Shown: one piece after another, positions 27,979 through 37,264 of the stretch
How the letters are laid out: each line of letters begins with the position of its first letter
Numbering within the stretch: the first letter of the stretch is position 1
NCBI GenBank assembly: GCA_015521775.1
Contig: WANN01000020.1
Location: 1-40,978, forward strand
Direction of reading: 5' to 3'
Origin: Thermoproteaceae archaeon
GTDB lineage: Archaea > Thermoproteota > Thermoprotei > Thermoproteales > Thermoproteaceae
Length of the DNA: 40,978 nt
The notes under the pieces: model-generated
What the model was told of the DNA's origin: nothing
The model's database searches: none
Seen by the model: the letters and a program-made list of their open reading frames with translations, nothing else
Position numbers and translations under genes: made by a program

Positions 27979-30828
27979 GTGGTGTTCGAGCTGCTCCACG
28001 AGGCCGTTAGGGCCGCCATAGCCAAACGCGGGCTCTCAGAGCCCACAGAGCCGCAGAGGCGGGCCATACCGCTGATCCTCGCGGGCCACAACGTCCTCAT
28101 AATTTCGCCCACTGGCAGCGGGAAGACCGAGGCCGCCATACTCCCCGTCTTCTCCCTAATGCTCGGCTCGATTGGGGACAGGGGCATATACGCCCTATAC
28201 ATAACGCCGCTCAGGGCCCTCAACAGGGACCTACTGGAAAGGCTGAGGTGGTGGGCCTCCGAGGTGGGGCTCAAGGTCGATGTGCGCCACGGCGACACGG
28301 ACGTGGCCGACAGACAGAGGCAGAGCCGCGACCCTCCGCACCTCCTCATAACGACGCCGGAGATGCTCCAGGCCATCCTCAGCGGGAGGAGACTCAGGGA
28401 CCACATGGCCAAGCTGAGGTGGGTCATAGTGGACGAGGTCCACGAGCTGGCCGAGGACAAGAGGGGCGTGCAGCTGGCCGTGACCCTGGAAAGGCTGAGG
28501 GAGCTGGCGGGCCGCGACCTGCAGGTGGTGGGCCTCTCGGCCACGGTGGGGACCCCCGAGGAAGTCGCCAGGTTCCTCTTCGGGACCGGCCGCGACTTCA
28601 GGGTCGTCAAGGTGGACATTACCCGCCGCATAGAGCTCGGGGTGGTGAGACCGGCGCCCCGCGACGGGGACTCGGCCCTCGCCGAGAGGATACTCTCGTT
28701 TCCCGACGTGGCCGCCAGGATACGGTACATGAGGGAGCTCATAGACGGGGAGAGGGCCGTCCTCGTATTCGTCAACACCCGGTCCATCGCGGAGCTGCTC
28801 GGCTTCAGGTTCAGGATGGCGTTCGGCGACTACCCGATAGCCGTGCACCACGGCTCCCTCTCAAAGGCAAGCAGGGTCAGCGTGGAGCAGGACCTCAGGG
28901 AGGGGAGGCTGAGGGCCGTGATAGCCACGTCAAGCCTAGAGCTGGGCATAGACATTGGGCACGTGGACCTGGTTATACAGCACATGTCGCCGCACCAGGT
29001 GACTAGGCTGGTCCAGAGGGTTGGGAGGTCCGGGCACAGGCTGGACCTGGTGCCCCGGGGGGTCATAGTGACCGACGACGTGAACGACACCCTTGAGGCC
29101 ATGGCAATAGTGGCGAGGGCCAGGGCAGGGTGGCTCGAGCCCATAAGGGTCCCCTCGAAGCCCTACGACGTGCTGGCCAACCAGATAGTCGCGATGCTCA
29201 TCACGCGGCCCCGATGGAAGGTCGAGGAGATCTACAGGGTCGTGAAGGGGGCCTACCCCTACAGGGACCTGACGCTCGAGGAGCTTAGGTACGTGCTGCG
29301 CTTCATGCATTCCCTCTACCCGAGGCTGGCGTTCTACGTGGAGGACGAGGACGTGGTCGTGAGGCCGCGTTCCCGCAAGTTCTACCGCTACTTCTACGAC
29401 ACCCTGTCCATGATACCCGACGAGAAGCAGTACGCGGTCGTGGACGTGACCAGGGACGAGCCCGTGGGGTTCCTCGACGAGGCGTTCGTGGCGGAATATG
29501 GGACCGTCGGGACAAAGTTCGTGTTCAGGGGGAGGCCCTGGATAATAGTGGACGTAGATGGGTCCACCATAAGGGTCAGGCCCACGGACGATCCCCAGGG
29601 CGCGGTGCCCAGCTGGGTAGGCGAGGAGATCCCCGTCCCATACGAGGTGGCCCAGGACGTGGGGCGCATGAAGGAGTGGGTGGCGGCCCTCATAAGGTCC
29701 GAGGGCGTGGATGGGGCTGTCAGGGCCCTCCTAGGCGAGTACCCCATTGACGGCGAGACCGCCCGCTACGTCGTGGAGGCCATAGCCGCCCACGTAAAGT
29801 CCGGCGAGGTGGTCCCCAGCCATAGGGTGATCCTCGTGGAGCCCAGCGAGGACGAGTCCGTGGCCATAGTCCACGCGCACTTTGGGACGCTGATAAATAG
29901 AGCGCTGGCTAGGCTCATAGGCGACGCGCTTGCCGAGATGTATGGGTACAGCGTCGGCGTGCAGCAGGACGCGTACAACATCCTTGTCAAGGCGGGCACG
30001 AAACTGCCGCCGAACGCCGTGGTGCTGGTGCTGCACAGGCTCATATCCATGGACCCCAAGGAGCTGCTCGAGGGCGCGCGGACCGCTGTCATAAGGACGG
30101 GGCTCTTCAAGAGGAGGCTGATACACGTGGGCAAGAAATTCGGCGTCATTGACAGGGACGCCGACATATACACCATTACCCTGAGGAAACTGGTCGAGGT
30201 GTTCTCTGGCACGCCCGTGTTCGAGGAGGCCCTCAGGGAGACCCTCGAAAAGGACATAGACGTGCACGGCGCAGTGAAGGTCCTCCGGGGCATAGCCGAG
30301 GGCGAGCTGGAGGTCGTCGTCGCGTCGAGCCCGACGCCGTTGGGCCGTCTGGCCTACGAGAAGATGGGGAGGAGGCTTGAGCTGATCCCGCCGGAGCGCA
30401 TGGACAGGCTTATCCTAGAATCGACCTACGCGCGGCTGAGCAACGAGGCGCTGCTCCTCGCCTGCCTGGACTGCGGATGGCACGCCATACGCAAGGTGGG
30501 CGAGGTGGATGGGGCCCGCTGCCCAAGGTGCGGCTCGCCGCATATAGGCGCCCTTAGGCGGCCCCCCGTGGACGGCGCTGAGAAGCTGGTCCAACGGCTC
30601 GTTGGGGGCAGGGCGAGGAAGGGCGAGGAGAGGCTGGCCGAGGAGTTGCATGCCACCAGCAAGCTCCTCGAGAGGTGGGGGGTCAGGGCGCTCTACGCCA
30701 TTGCGTCTAGGGCGGGCCTCGAGAGGGTCGCCGACCTCCTGGAGAGGGCCCCGGCGGACCGCGAGGGATTCATAAGGGCGATCATCGAGGCCGAGAAGGA
30801 GGAGATCAGGGAGAAGCTCCTCGAATGA
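27979..30828 (+). CDS. Lhr-type DEAD/DEAH-box helicase with C-terminal zinc motif
   Basis: A 949-residue superfamily 2 helicase. RecA-like domain 1 has Walker A SPTGSGKT (43-50), PLRALNRDL, DEVH box (152-155) and SAT (187-189). Domain 2 has VFVNTRSIAELL, SSLELGIDIGHVD and QRVGRSGHR. The C-terminal half matches the Lhr core (winged helix and Lhr beta domain), and a four-cysteine zinc knuckle (Cys829, Cys832, Cys848, Cys851 in CLDC and CPRC) lies near the end, as in aLhr proteins. Lhr helicases act in DNA repair or RNA processing. The GTG start is leaderless. The 3' end overlaps the GlmU-like gene by 23 nt. Confidence 0.92.
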   Translation: MVFELLHEAVRAAIAKRGLSEPTEPQRRAIPLILAGHNVLIISPTGSGKTEAAILPVFSLMLGSIGDRGIYALYITPLRALNRDLLERLRWWASEVGLKVDVRHGDTDVADRQRQSRDPPHLLITTPEMLQAILSGRRLRDHMAKLRWVIVDEVHELAEDKRGVQLAVTLERLRELAGRDLQVVGLSATVGTPEEVARFLFGTGRDFRVVKVDITRRIELGVVRPAPRDGDSALAERILSFPDVAARIRYMRELIDGERAVLVFVNTRSIAELLGFRFRMAFGDYPIAVHHGSLSKASRVSVEQDLREGRLRAVIATSSLELGIDIGHVDLVIQHMSPHQVTRLVQRVGRSGHRLDLVPRGVIVTDDVNDTLEAMAIVARARAGWLEPIRVPSKPYDVLANQIVAMLITRPRWKVEEIYRVVKGAYPYRDLTLEELRYVLRFMHSLYPRLAFYVEDEDVVVRPRSRKFYRYFYDTLSMIPDEKQYAVVDVTRDEPVGFLDEAFVAEYGTVGTKFVFRGRPWIIVDVDGSTIRVRPTDDPQGAVPSWVGEEIPVPYEVAQDVGRMKEWVAALIRSEGVDGAVRALLGEYPIDGETARYVVEAIAAHVKSGEVVPSHRVILVEPSEDESVAIVHAHFGTLINRALARLIGDALAEMYGYSVGVQQDAYNILVKAGTKLPPNAVVLVLHRLISMDPKELLEGARTAVIRTGLFKRRLIHVGKKFGVIDRDADIYTITLRKLVEVFSGTPVFEEALRETLEKDIDVHGAVKVLRGIAEGELEVVVASSPTPLGRLAYEKMGRRLELIPPERMDRLILESTYARLSNEALLLACLDCGWHAIRKVGEVDGARCPRCGSPHIGALRRPPVDGAEKLVQRLVGGRARKGEERLAEELHATSKLLERWGVRALYAIASRAGLERVADLLERAPADREGFIRAIIEAEKEEIREKLLE

Positions 30829-31858
30829 GCGAGTCGTACATGTGCAGCAGCTCCTCCGCCAGGGCCCCATCGCCGGGCAGGCCGTGCAGCGCGAGGTCCC
30901 TCTCCGCGAGGACGGGCACCTTGTCCCTCGCCACCCTGGAGCAGCGGTCCCCCTCGCATATGGAGAAGGGGGGCACGTCCCTGGCTATGGTCCCGTACAC
31001 GTGAGACATCACGCCCACTACCCTGCCCCCGTAGATGGACGTGGATATGGCTGTCTTGGCGAAGTCGCCTATCACGGGGCCCATCTTGCCCACCTCTCTC
31101 CCCCGGAAGCGGACCGGGCCCAACGTGTTCTTGAGGTTGGAGACCGTCGTGCCGGCCCCAATATTGACGAACTTGCCCACGTAGGCGTCGCCGAGGTACC
31201 CACCGTGGGCCTTGTTGCTGAACACGTCCATAACCGCGTTCTTAGCCTCATCGCGCACCTTGACGTTGCCGTACAGGGCCGAGCCGGGCCTCACATACGT
31301 GAAGGGCAGCACCGAGGAGCCGGGCCCAACTATGGCGGGGCCCTCGACGTAGGCGTACTCGTACACGCGCCCGAGCACCACTACGTCGCCCACAAGGGTC
31401 CCGCCGACAGGCCCCTTCACTACGTCCCCAAGCAGCTCGCGCATCCTACCCACCACCCTGCCCATGAGCTCCACGTTGCGCACAAGTAGATCCGCCATGG
31501 AGTCAACCCGCACACACCTGTCGGTCCACCTGCGCAGCCCAAGGTCCAGCCTGGCGCCGCCACAGTCAAGGTTGCCCTGCTCGAAGGCCAGCGTGGGGAG
31601 CAGCCTCGCATCTACCGCCTCCACGCCGTCCGGGGGGTCGCCAGCCACGTACTCGACCCTGCATGGGAGGCCGAGCGCAGCCGTTATCGGCATGTCGTAG
31701 CGGGCCCGCCTACCCACGTACAGCCTCATTCCCTGGTACTCGTCGCAGAGGAACAGGGGGAGGTACTCGTACAGTCGGATGCCCCCAGCTATGAGGCTCT
31801 GGCACTCCGTATATCCCTCCCAGCCCACTATCCCGGGGCAGGTCACGGCCGCCTCCAT
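30806..31858 (-). CDS. GlmU-like protein with left-handed beta-helix
   Basis: A 350-residue protein. The C-terminal half (about residues 180-330) has hexapeptide repeats that build a left-handed beta-helix, with GlmU-like landmarks KAHGGYLGDAYVG and NIGAGTTVSNLKN. The N-terminal half resembles the degenerate nucleotidyltransferase domain of putative archaeal/bacterial GlmU-like sugar nucleotidyltransferases, but I see no intact GxGTRM signature; it also has several cysteines. It may acetylate or nucleotidylate a sugar phosphate. I prefer the ATG at 31858 to one at 31939: a TATA-like ACATAAAC lies about 25 nt above, and the longer frame would cross the divergent promoter. Confidence 0.7.
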   Translation of the reverse strand: MEAAVTCPGIVGWEGYTECQSLIAGGIRLYEYLPLFLCDEYQGMRLYVGRRARYDMPITAALGLPCRVEYVAGDPPDGVEAVDARLLPTLAFEQGNLDCGGARLDLGLRRWTDRCVRVDSMADLLVRNVELMGRVVGRMRELLGDVVKGPVGGTLVGDVVVLGRVYEYAYVEGPAIVGPGSSVLPFTYVRPGSALYGNVKVRDEAKNAVMDVFSNKAHGGYLGDAYVGKFVNIGAGTTVSNLKNTLGPVRFRGREVGKMGPVIGDFAKTAISTSIYGGRVVGVMSHVYGTIARDVPPFSICEGDRCSRVARDKVPVLAERDLALHGLPGDGALAEELLHMYDSLIRGASP

Positions 31859-31900
31859 GGGGAAATGGGCCCACCCGTTTATGTGCTTCCCGTCGCACGT

Positions 31901-31913
31901 AACTTTAAAAAGG
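31901..31913. promoter_or_regulatory. symmetric TATA element upstream of the zinc-protein operon
   Basis: AACTTTAAAAAGG is centred about 25-26 nt above the ATG at 31933 on the plus strand. Read on the minus strand (CCTTTTTAAAGTT) it could also drive the GlmU-like gene with a leader of about 25 nt. Confidence 0.55.
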
Positions 31914-31932
31914 GAGGCCGCGCCTGCTTGGT

Positions 31933-32112
31933 ATGGCATACCCCATGAAGACGCTGATGGTCGCGCGCTGCAGGCGATGCGGCAAGAGGCTTTACATGCA
32001 CGACGAGTACTACTACTGCGCTTCCCTCAGGTCCTACTTCTGCGGCGTATGCGCCGACAAGATGTTCTTCCGTTGTCCCACCCCCGGCGCCGAGCCCATG
32101 GAGAGGATGTGA
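31933..32112 (+). CDS. small cysteine-rich (zinc-ribbon-like) protein
   Basis: A 59-residue protein beginning MAYPMKTLMVARCRRCGKRL. Six cysteines are arranged as C13-x2-C16, C29, C38-x2-C41 and C48, suggesting one or two zinc-binding knuckles; the middle is tyrosine-rich (DEYYYC). No family recognised. It has a strong leaderless promoter and its stop codon overlaps the GTG of the next gene by 4 nt, so it belongs to an operon with the 143-residue protein and the KaiC-like ATPase. A role as a small nucleic-acid- or partner-binding adaptor is plausible but unproven. Confidence 0.7.
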   Translation: MAYPMKTLMVARCRRCGKRLYMHDEYYYCASLRSYFCGVCADKMFFRCPTPGAEPMERM

Positions 32113-32540
32113 GGGTCCTACTAGGCGTCACGACAGGCCCGTCCTTCAGGAGCATCGACATGTACGCATGTGGGAACTACCTCACTGTGCAGAGGTTGCG
32201 CGGCTCCACGTACAGCGCTGTGGTGGGCAGGGAAAGGGAGGTCCAAGTGGAGGGCGAAAAGGCGCTCAACTTCATGGTCGGCCTCATGATGCGCGTGGCC
32301 AGACTCGCCCGGTCCAACTATTACACGTTCATAGGCGAGGCGGACGTGTCGGCGCAGAGGGCCGTGTACAGCCCGAACATACTCCCGAGCGTGAGGGCGA
32401 GGATAACCATTACCCCGAGGCGCGTCAAGGTGTCCCTTGGGCCGAGCAACGTCCATAAGCTGCGCAGCAAGGCCACGGACCACGGCGCCGTCCTTGAGTG
32501 GCTTTCGGGGGCCGCCTCAAACATGTGTCCCCCCGAGTAA
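32109..32540 (+). CDS. hypothetical protein in KaiC operon
   Basis: A 143-residue protein, MRVLLGVTTGPSFRSIDMYA onward, that I do not recognise. It appears alpha/beta, with a central amphipathic helix FMVGLMMRVARLARSNYYTF and a strand pair around RARITITPRRVKVSLGP. The GTG start overlaps the stop of the zinc-ribbon-like gene by 4 nt (GTGA), and the stop lies 4 nt before the KaiC-like ATG. Tight spacing on both sides makes it a committed member of this operon. No membrane segment or signal peptide is visible. Confidence 0.7.
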   Translation: MRVLLGVTTGPSFRSIDMYACGNYLTVQRLRGSTYSAVVGREREVQVEGEKALNFMVGLMMRVARLARSNYYTFIGEADVSAQRAVYSPNILPSVRARITITPRRVKVSLGPSNVHKLRSKATDHGAVLEWLSGAASNMCPPE

Positions 32541-32544
32541 CGTC

Positions 32545-33843
32545 ATGGGGCCCGCGGCCGCTTGGGGTAGGGGAGTGTACGACCCCATATTCGAGCTCAG
32601 CGGGGTGACCCTGATAGTGGGGAGGCCGGGCACAGGAAAGACCACCCTCGCGCTTCAATGGGCCCTGTGGAACGCCGGAAGGGGCAAAAGGGTGCTGTGG
32701 TTCTCCACGTACGAGGACAGGAAGACGTTCTACGAGAATTACAGGCGCTTCGGGTGGGACCTGGAAACGCACGAGGCCGCTGGGACCTTCACGTTCAGGG
32801 AGGTGCCCTTCCTCTCCGCGTCCGGCCACACCGTGGCCGACCTAATCGTGGAAGAGGCGTTGAGGGAGGCGCCCGACATGGTGGTCATAGATTCGATTAC
32901 GCCCATAACTAGGGCCCTATCGGGGGAGGGGCCCGTGATGGTGGCCAATATCATCTACAAGGCCCTAAGGGAGGTTGGGTGCGACATAGTCATGATGGCC
33001 GAGGAGGAGGAGGCGACGCCCCTCGACTACATAGTGGACAACGTGGTGAGGCTGGGACTGAGGATAGACAGATGGGGGCGCTATGTCAGGACAATGTACA
33101 TGTTAAAGACCCGTGGGAGGAGGCTCGACAGGATGGCGCTTGAATTCGACATTCTGCCCGGCAAAGGCATAGCCGCGTATAGGCATGTGACCCCGGAGAG
33201 GTACCAGGTCGACCCCACGGACAGGCTCCCGACGGGCATCCAAGGGCTGGACGAGGCGCTGGGCGGCGGCATTGTTAGGGGCACGTCAACGCTGGTCGTG
33301 GGGCCCTCGGGCACCGGCAAGACGCTCATCCTGCTCAAGATAGCGTACGAGGCCTCAACCGCTGGGAGGACCGTGCTGTACAGGTCCCACGAAGAGCCGC
33401 GCGAGCAGTTGGTGGCCGCCCTGAGCAACGTTCTTGGGGTCGGGGAGCCGCGCTTCGCGATCCAGCACGTGGACGTGGAGCCCCAGTACTATTACAGGCA
33501 CATGGTGGAGGTGGCCGAGATAGCGGAGGTCTTCAGGCCCGACCTGTGGATAGCGGACGGTCTGGGCGTCCTTTTACGCGAGTACGGGAGGCGTAGGGCG
33601 CTCTCGCTGCTGCGCCGCTCCCTACAGCTCATGAAGGGACTCGGCATAACGTTCATCGGGACGCTAACCTCGATGCCCGGAACCGAGCTTTCAAGCATAT
33701 TCGACAATATATGGGAGCTGGGACTGTCCTACAGGGGCGGCACCATTAGGCGCAGGTTCAGGGTGGTCAAGGCGCGCATAGTCAGGGCGGACAACAGGGA
33801 GTACGAGGTGCGTCTAGCGGGCAACAACCTCATCCTTGTCTGA
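32545..33843 (+). CDS. double-domain KaiC/RadA-like ATPase
   Basis: A 432-residue protein with two RecA-fold domains. Domain 1 has Walker A GRPGTGKTT (26-34) and a Walker B-like DMVVIDS (111-117); domain 2 begins with RLPTGIQGLDEALGGGIVRG, the classical KaiC entry, and has Walker A GPSGTGKTL (253-261) and a LWIADGLG Walker B-like strand. KaiC-like proteins of archaea bind ATP and often regulate motility, surface structures or transcription through partners encoded nearby. Domain 1 lacks the LDELLGGG entry motif and is atypical. The 3' end overlaps livM by 30 nt in convergent orientation. Confidence 0.88.
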   Translation: MGPAAAWGRGVYDPIFELSGVTLIVGRPGTGKTTLALQWALWNAGRGKRVLWFSTYEDRKTFYENYRRFGWDLETHEAAGTFTFREVPFLSASGHTVADLIVEEALREAPDMVVIDSITPITRALSGEGPVMVANIIYKALREVGCDIVMMAEEEEATPLDYIVDNVVRLGLRIDRWGRYVRTMYMLKTRGRRLDRMALEFDILPGKGIAAYRHVTPERYQVDPTDRLPTGIQGLDEALGGGIVRGTSTLVVGPSGTGKTLILLKIAYEASTAGRTVLYRSHEEPREQLVAALSNVLGVGEPRFAIQHVDVEPQYYYRHMVEVAEIAEVFRPDLWIADGLGVLLREYGRRRALSLLRRSLQLMKGLGITFIGTLTSMPGTELSSIFDNIWELGLSYRGGTIRRRFRVVKARIVRADNREYEVRLAGNNLILV

Positions 33844-34947
33844 CCCGCCCACGCGGAGCGAGGGCTGTGATTCCCCGCGGAGCCTTTCCACCTCCTCCCT
33901 TCCGAGGGTCTCCACGGGCCTCTCGGGCAGTATGCCCTGGGGCCTAAATATCAGCATGATTATGAGGAGGGAGCCTATGAGGAGGTACTCCACCCACGCC
34001 ACGTCGAACGGCAGGACAGGGTTGAGGGTGTCCTTGAAGAGTATAATGGTTCTGCGTATCACTATATAGACAAGCGCGCCTATCACCACGCCCAGGTTGT
34101 TGGCTGTGCCGCCCAATATGACTATGAGCCACGGTATAAAGGTCCAAAGAACCCTGTTGAAGTTTATGGCGTTTATACCAAGCGTGTAGAATGCCCAGAG
34201 GGCGCCCGCGACCCCCCCTATGAAGCCCGACACCGCCATGGACAGCTCCCTCATGCGGGCCACGTCGTGGCCCATCGTCGAGGCGGCCACGTCGTCGTCC
34301 CTCACAGATTTGAGGACCCTGCCCAAGGGCGCATTCACGACCCTTCTGAGCAGCAGGAATGCCGCTACCGCTGCCCCCAACAGGATGAGGGGGTAAACCG
34401 CGAACCTCTGGGGGAGCCAGGCCAGTGGGTCCACGACCTGTATGCCTATGGTCCCCCCAATTATCTCCCTTTGGAACCTCAACACGTTGAAGAAGACCTC
34501 GGCTATTGCAAGCGTGGCCATGGCCAGGTACTCCTCGCGCAGTCTGGCGGCGGGCAGGGTCAGCAGGTACCCGAGCAGTGCCCCGAATAGCCCTGCCACG
34601 AGTAGGGACATCAACAGTATGCCTATGCCGAGGAGGGGGCTGGTCGCTATCACGGCGTTGATGGCGTCTATTATGACGGCGTTGTTGGACACGAAGTCAA
34701 GTTCCGTGGGGTCCATGCCGAGCTCCGTGAGCCGCGCCGACACGTCGCCCCACAGGGCGCCGAAGAGGACCCTCCCCATGAGCCCGCCGGTAATGGCGGC
34801 GCCGCCGAGTATCGTCATGTGAAGGCCGAAGTTTGGCACCCCCGTATATCCATAGGCCAGGTTAAGCGCCAGGGCCACGATGGCGTACATGCTGAAGAAC
34901 GCGGCTATGTCCGCAAGCGCCTGTATGACCTCAGGGGGGACCGTCAT
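33814..34947 (-). CDS. livM: branched-chain amino acid ABC importer permease LivM
   Basis: A 377-residue permease with the LivM pattern: NLAYGYTGVPNFGL near residue 28, the EAA-like AMATLAIAEVFFNVLRF and later RVLKSVRDDDVAASTMGHD, GGVAGALWAFY and ILGGTANNLGVVIGALVY. About nine to ten hydrophobic helices are expected; the hydrophilic C-terminal tail of about 40 residues after RPQGILPERP is longer than usual. Its ATG overlaps the livH stop by 4 nt. With LivH it forms the channel of the importer whose binding protein and ATPases are encoded divergently. Confidence 0.92.
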   Translation of the reverse strand: MTVPPEVIQALADIAAFFSMYAIVALALNLAYGYTGVPNFGLHMTILGGAAITGGLMGRVLFGALWGDVSARLTELGMDPTELDFVSNNAVIIDAINAVIATSPLLGIGILLMSLLVAGLFGALLGYLLTLPAARLREEYLAMATLAIAEVFFNVLRFQREIIGGTIGIQVVDPLAWLPQRFAVYPLILLGAAVAAFLLLRRVVNAPLGRVLKSVRDDDVAASTMGHDVARMRELSMAVSGFIGGVAGALWAFYTLGINAINFNRVLWTFIPWLIVILGGTANNLGVVIGALVYIVIRRTIILFKDTLNPVLPFDVAWVEYLLIGSLLIIMLIFRPQGILPERPVETLGREEVERLRGESQPSLRVGGSDKDEVVAR

Positions 34948-35873
34948 GCCCTCCTGCCGCCCTCCTTGATGAGCCCTATCACGCCGCGCGGGGCGAACAC
35001 GAGCACCGCAACGAATATGGCCATAGACACCACGTAGCGGTATACCAGGGCGCCCTGAACCACCTCGCCCAGCAGCCTAGTCACAATGGTCTCGGCCAGG
35101 CCCACTATGTACCCGCCTATGAAGCCCCCGTAAATGCTTTGGAGCCCGCCCACAACGCTGGCCGCGAATATTGTAGGCAACATGTCGTCCCCAATGTTGG
35201 GATGCGCTATCCTGAGGAATATGGGCAGGAACGTGCCCGAGACCGCGCCCAACATGCCCGAGAGGGCCCAGCTCAACGCCATGACCATGTCCACGTTGAC
35301 GCCCATGACTCTGGCCAGCTCGGGGTTCTCCACTGTCGCCCTAAAGGCGATGCCTATCTTCGTGTAGTTCAGTAGTAGGAACAGCGCGAACACTATAGCG
35401 GCCGCGAATATGGGCGTCACCATGTACACCCCCCGCACGATTAGGGGACCTATCCTCTCCCTGTAGTCGAGGAACGAGAGCCCTATGTCCCTGGACCTGA
35501 CGCCCGCGGACTCGAACACGTCAGCCACTATGTTCATTACGCCTATGAACACTATGCTTACTGCCAATGTTGCGACCATCAGGGCCATTATGTTCGCGCC
35601 CCTGCGTCTAAGCGGGTAAATCACGAGGAAGTACACTGCGAGGCCGACGGCTGCACCTAGAAGCGCGCTCAGAGGCAGCGCCGCATAGGGGCTCCACCCC
35701 CATTTTAGGGCGACATATATCGCTGTGTACGCCCCCACCATCATGAAGCTCCCCTGGGCGAAATTGGGCACCTTAGTGGTGAGGAAGGTGGTGGTTAGCC
35801 CTGTAGCGGCAAGGGCAACTATGCTGGAGTAGGTCACCGCGTTGAACACCATTTGTACATCTATTATAGGCAT
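34944..35873 (-). CDS. livH: branched-chain amino acid ABC importer permease LivH
   Basis: A 309-residue permease starting MPIIDVQMVFNAVTYSSIVA, with LivH motifs FLTTKVPNFAQGSFMMVGAY, IAFRATVENPELARVMGVNVD and GGLQSIYGGFIGGYIVGLAE. The frame opens five codons earlier (ATG at 35888), but the TATA box TATATATA (35895-35902) is about 25-26 nt above the ATG at 35873 and only about 10 nt above the earlier one, so 35873 is the likely leaderless start. It is coupled to livM by ATGA overlap and divergent from livK. Confidence 0.92.
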   Translation of the reverse strand: MPIIDVQMVFNAVTYSSIVALAATGLTTTFLTTKVPNFAQGSFMMVGAYTAIYVALKWGWSPYAALPLSALLGAAVGLAVYFLVIYPLRRRGANIMALMVATLAVSIVFIGVMNIVADVFESAGVRSRDIGLSFLDYRERIGPLIVRGVYMVTPIFAAAIVFALFLLLNYTKIGIAFRATVENPELARVMGVNVDMVMALSWALSGMLGAVSGTFLPIFLRIAHPNIGDDMLPTIFAASVVGGLQSIYGGFIGGYIVGLAETIVTRLLGEVVQGALVYRYVVSMAIFVAVLVFAPRGVIGLIKEGGRRA

Positions 35874-35894
35874 GTAGCCCCCCATCAACTAGAT

Positions 35895-35932
35895 TATATA
35901 TATCTTTTAGCCGATGCGTAGAACTTTTAAAT
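35895..35932. promoter_or_regulatory. divergent promoters of livHM and livKG
   Basis: A minus-strand TATA box TATATATA (35895-35902) serves livH, and a plus-strand box TTTTAAAT (35925-35932) is centred about 27 nt above the livK ATG at 35956. Confidence 0.65.
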
Positions 35933-35955
35933 AACCCATGAGGGTATAGGATTCC

Positions 35956-37251
35956 ATGGCGTCCTCGAAAACGTTGGTAGGCGTTGTGGTTGCCGTAGTG
36001 ATAATAGTGGTGGTGGCCGCAATTGCGATGCAGATGATGGGGGGCCAACCGCAGCAGGCGCCGGCGCCCGCACAGACGCCCACGGAAAGCCCCGCTCAGA
36101 CGCCGACAACCCCGGCCAAGGTCACCATAAAGATCGCGGGCATACTCCCCTTGACCGGTGACCTGGCTTCGTACGGCAAAAGGGCCAAGGTCGCCATGGA
36201 GATGGCCATAAGGGACTTCGAGGAGGAGTACGGCGTGGATGTCGAGTACGTCGTCGAGGACACCGCGACCGACCCGAACATAGCTTTCGAGAAGCTGCAG
36301 TCGCTCTTTGCCAGGGGCTACCGCTTCATAGTTGGCCCCATGACCTCGGCAGAGGTGCGCCAGCTGAGCAAGTACGCGGACCAGAACGGCATATTGATGG
36401 TGTCCCCCTCGTCCACGGCCCCTGAACTGGCTGTGGACGACAACACGCTGCGCTTCGTCCCGACAGACGTGTTCCAGAGCAAGGCCGTCGCGGCATATAT
36501 AGCCCAGCAGGGCATCAAGTGCGTGGTGTTGTCTTGGCGTGGCGATGCCTGGGGCGATGGCTTGGCAAAGGCCACGAAGGAGGAGCTCACGAAGCTAGGG
36601 GTACAGGTGGTGGCCGAGGTGAGGTACGACCCCAAGGCCCCTGAGTTCGGCCAGTACGTCAGCAGCATCGCCAGCGGCGTGAGGCAGTGCATTGAGAGCG
36701 TGGGCAGCGAGGCCTCGGCAGTCGAGCTCATCGCCTTCGGCGAGGCCAAGGACATACTGAACCTAGCTGCGGACTACCCCGAGCTCATGGAGGTGAAGTG
36801 GTACGGCAGCGATGGGACCGCCCAGCTGACCGAGGTTGTGGAGCAGGCCTGTGAGCCCGCGTCCAGGGTCGGCCTCGACAGCCCCGTGTTCGCGCCTGCC
36901 GAGACCCAGCTGAAGCAGGAATTCGTAAGTAGGTTCATGGATGAGGCGGGCGAGGAGCCCGACGCGTACTCAATAATAAATTACGATGTGACGTACGTGC
37001 TCCTGCTGGCCATAAAGAAGGCCTACGACGAGGGCATGGAGCCGACAGCTGACGTGGTCAAGAGGAACATACTGGACGTGCTCAGGACGTACAACGGGGT
37101 GAGCGGCAAGATAGAGCTGGACGCCGCCGGGGACAGGGCCAGCGGCAACTACAACTTCTTCAAGGTTGTCAAGACAGGCGGCGAGTGCGCCTGGAAGCGC
37201 GTGGCCTTCTGGGACTCGACCACGGGAGAGGTGCAGGAACTCGCCTCGTAA
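35956..37251 (+). CDS. livK: amino-acid-binding protein of the Liv importer (LivK-like)
   Basis: A 431-residue exported binding protein. A hydrophobic anchor (about 6-25) and a Pro/Gln/Thr/Ala linker (about 29-53) precede a type I periplasmic-binding domain with GILPLTGDLASYGKRAKVAME, IVGPMTSAEVRQLS, VSPSSTAPEL and LSWRGDAWGDGLA. Such proteins bind branched-chain or other amino acids; some bind amides or aromatic compounds, so specificity is open. livG follows after 13 nt, and a TTTTT run at 37259-37263 in that gap could lower read-through into the ATPase genes. Confidence 0.9.
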   Translation: MASSKTLVGVVVAVVIIVVVAAIAMQMMGGQPQQAPAPAQTPTESPAQTPTTPAKVTIKIAGILPLTGDLASYGKRAKVAMEMAIRDFEEEYGVDVEYVVEDTATDPNIAFEKLQSLFARGYRFIVGPMTSAEVRQLSKYADQNGILMVSPSSTAPELAVDDNTLRFVPTDVFQSKAVAAYIAQQGIKCVVLSWRGDAWGDGLAKATKEELTKLGVQVVAEVRYDPKAPEFGQYVSSIASGVRQCIESVGSEASAVELIAFGEAKDILNLAADYPELMEVKWYGSDGTAQLTEVVEQACEPASRVGLDSPVFAPAETQLKQEFVSRFMDEAGEEPDAYSIINYDVTYVLLLAIKKAYDEGMEPTADVVKRNILDVLRTYNGVSGKIELDAAGDRASGNYNFFKVVKTGGECAWKRVAFWDSTTGEVQELAS

Positions 37252-37264
37252 TACCCCCTTTTTC

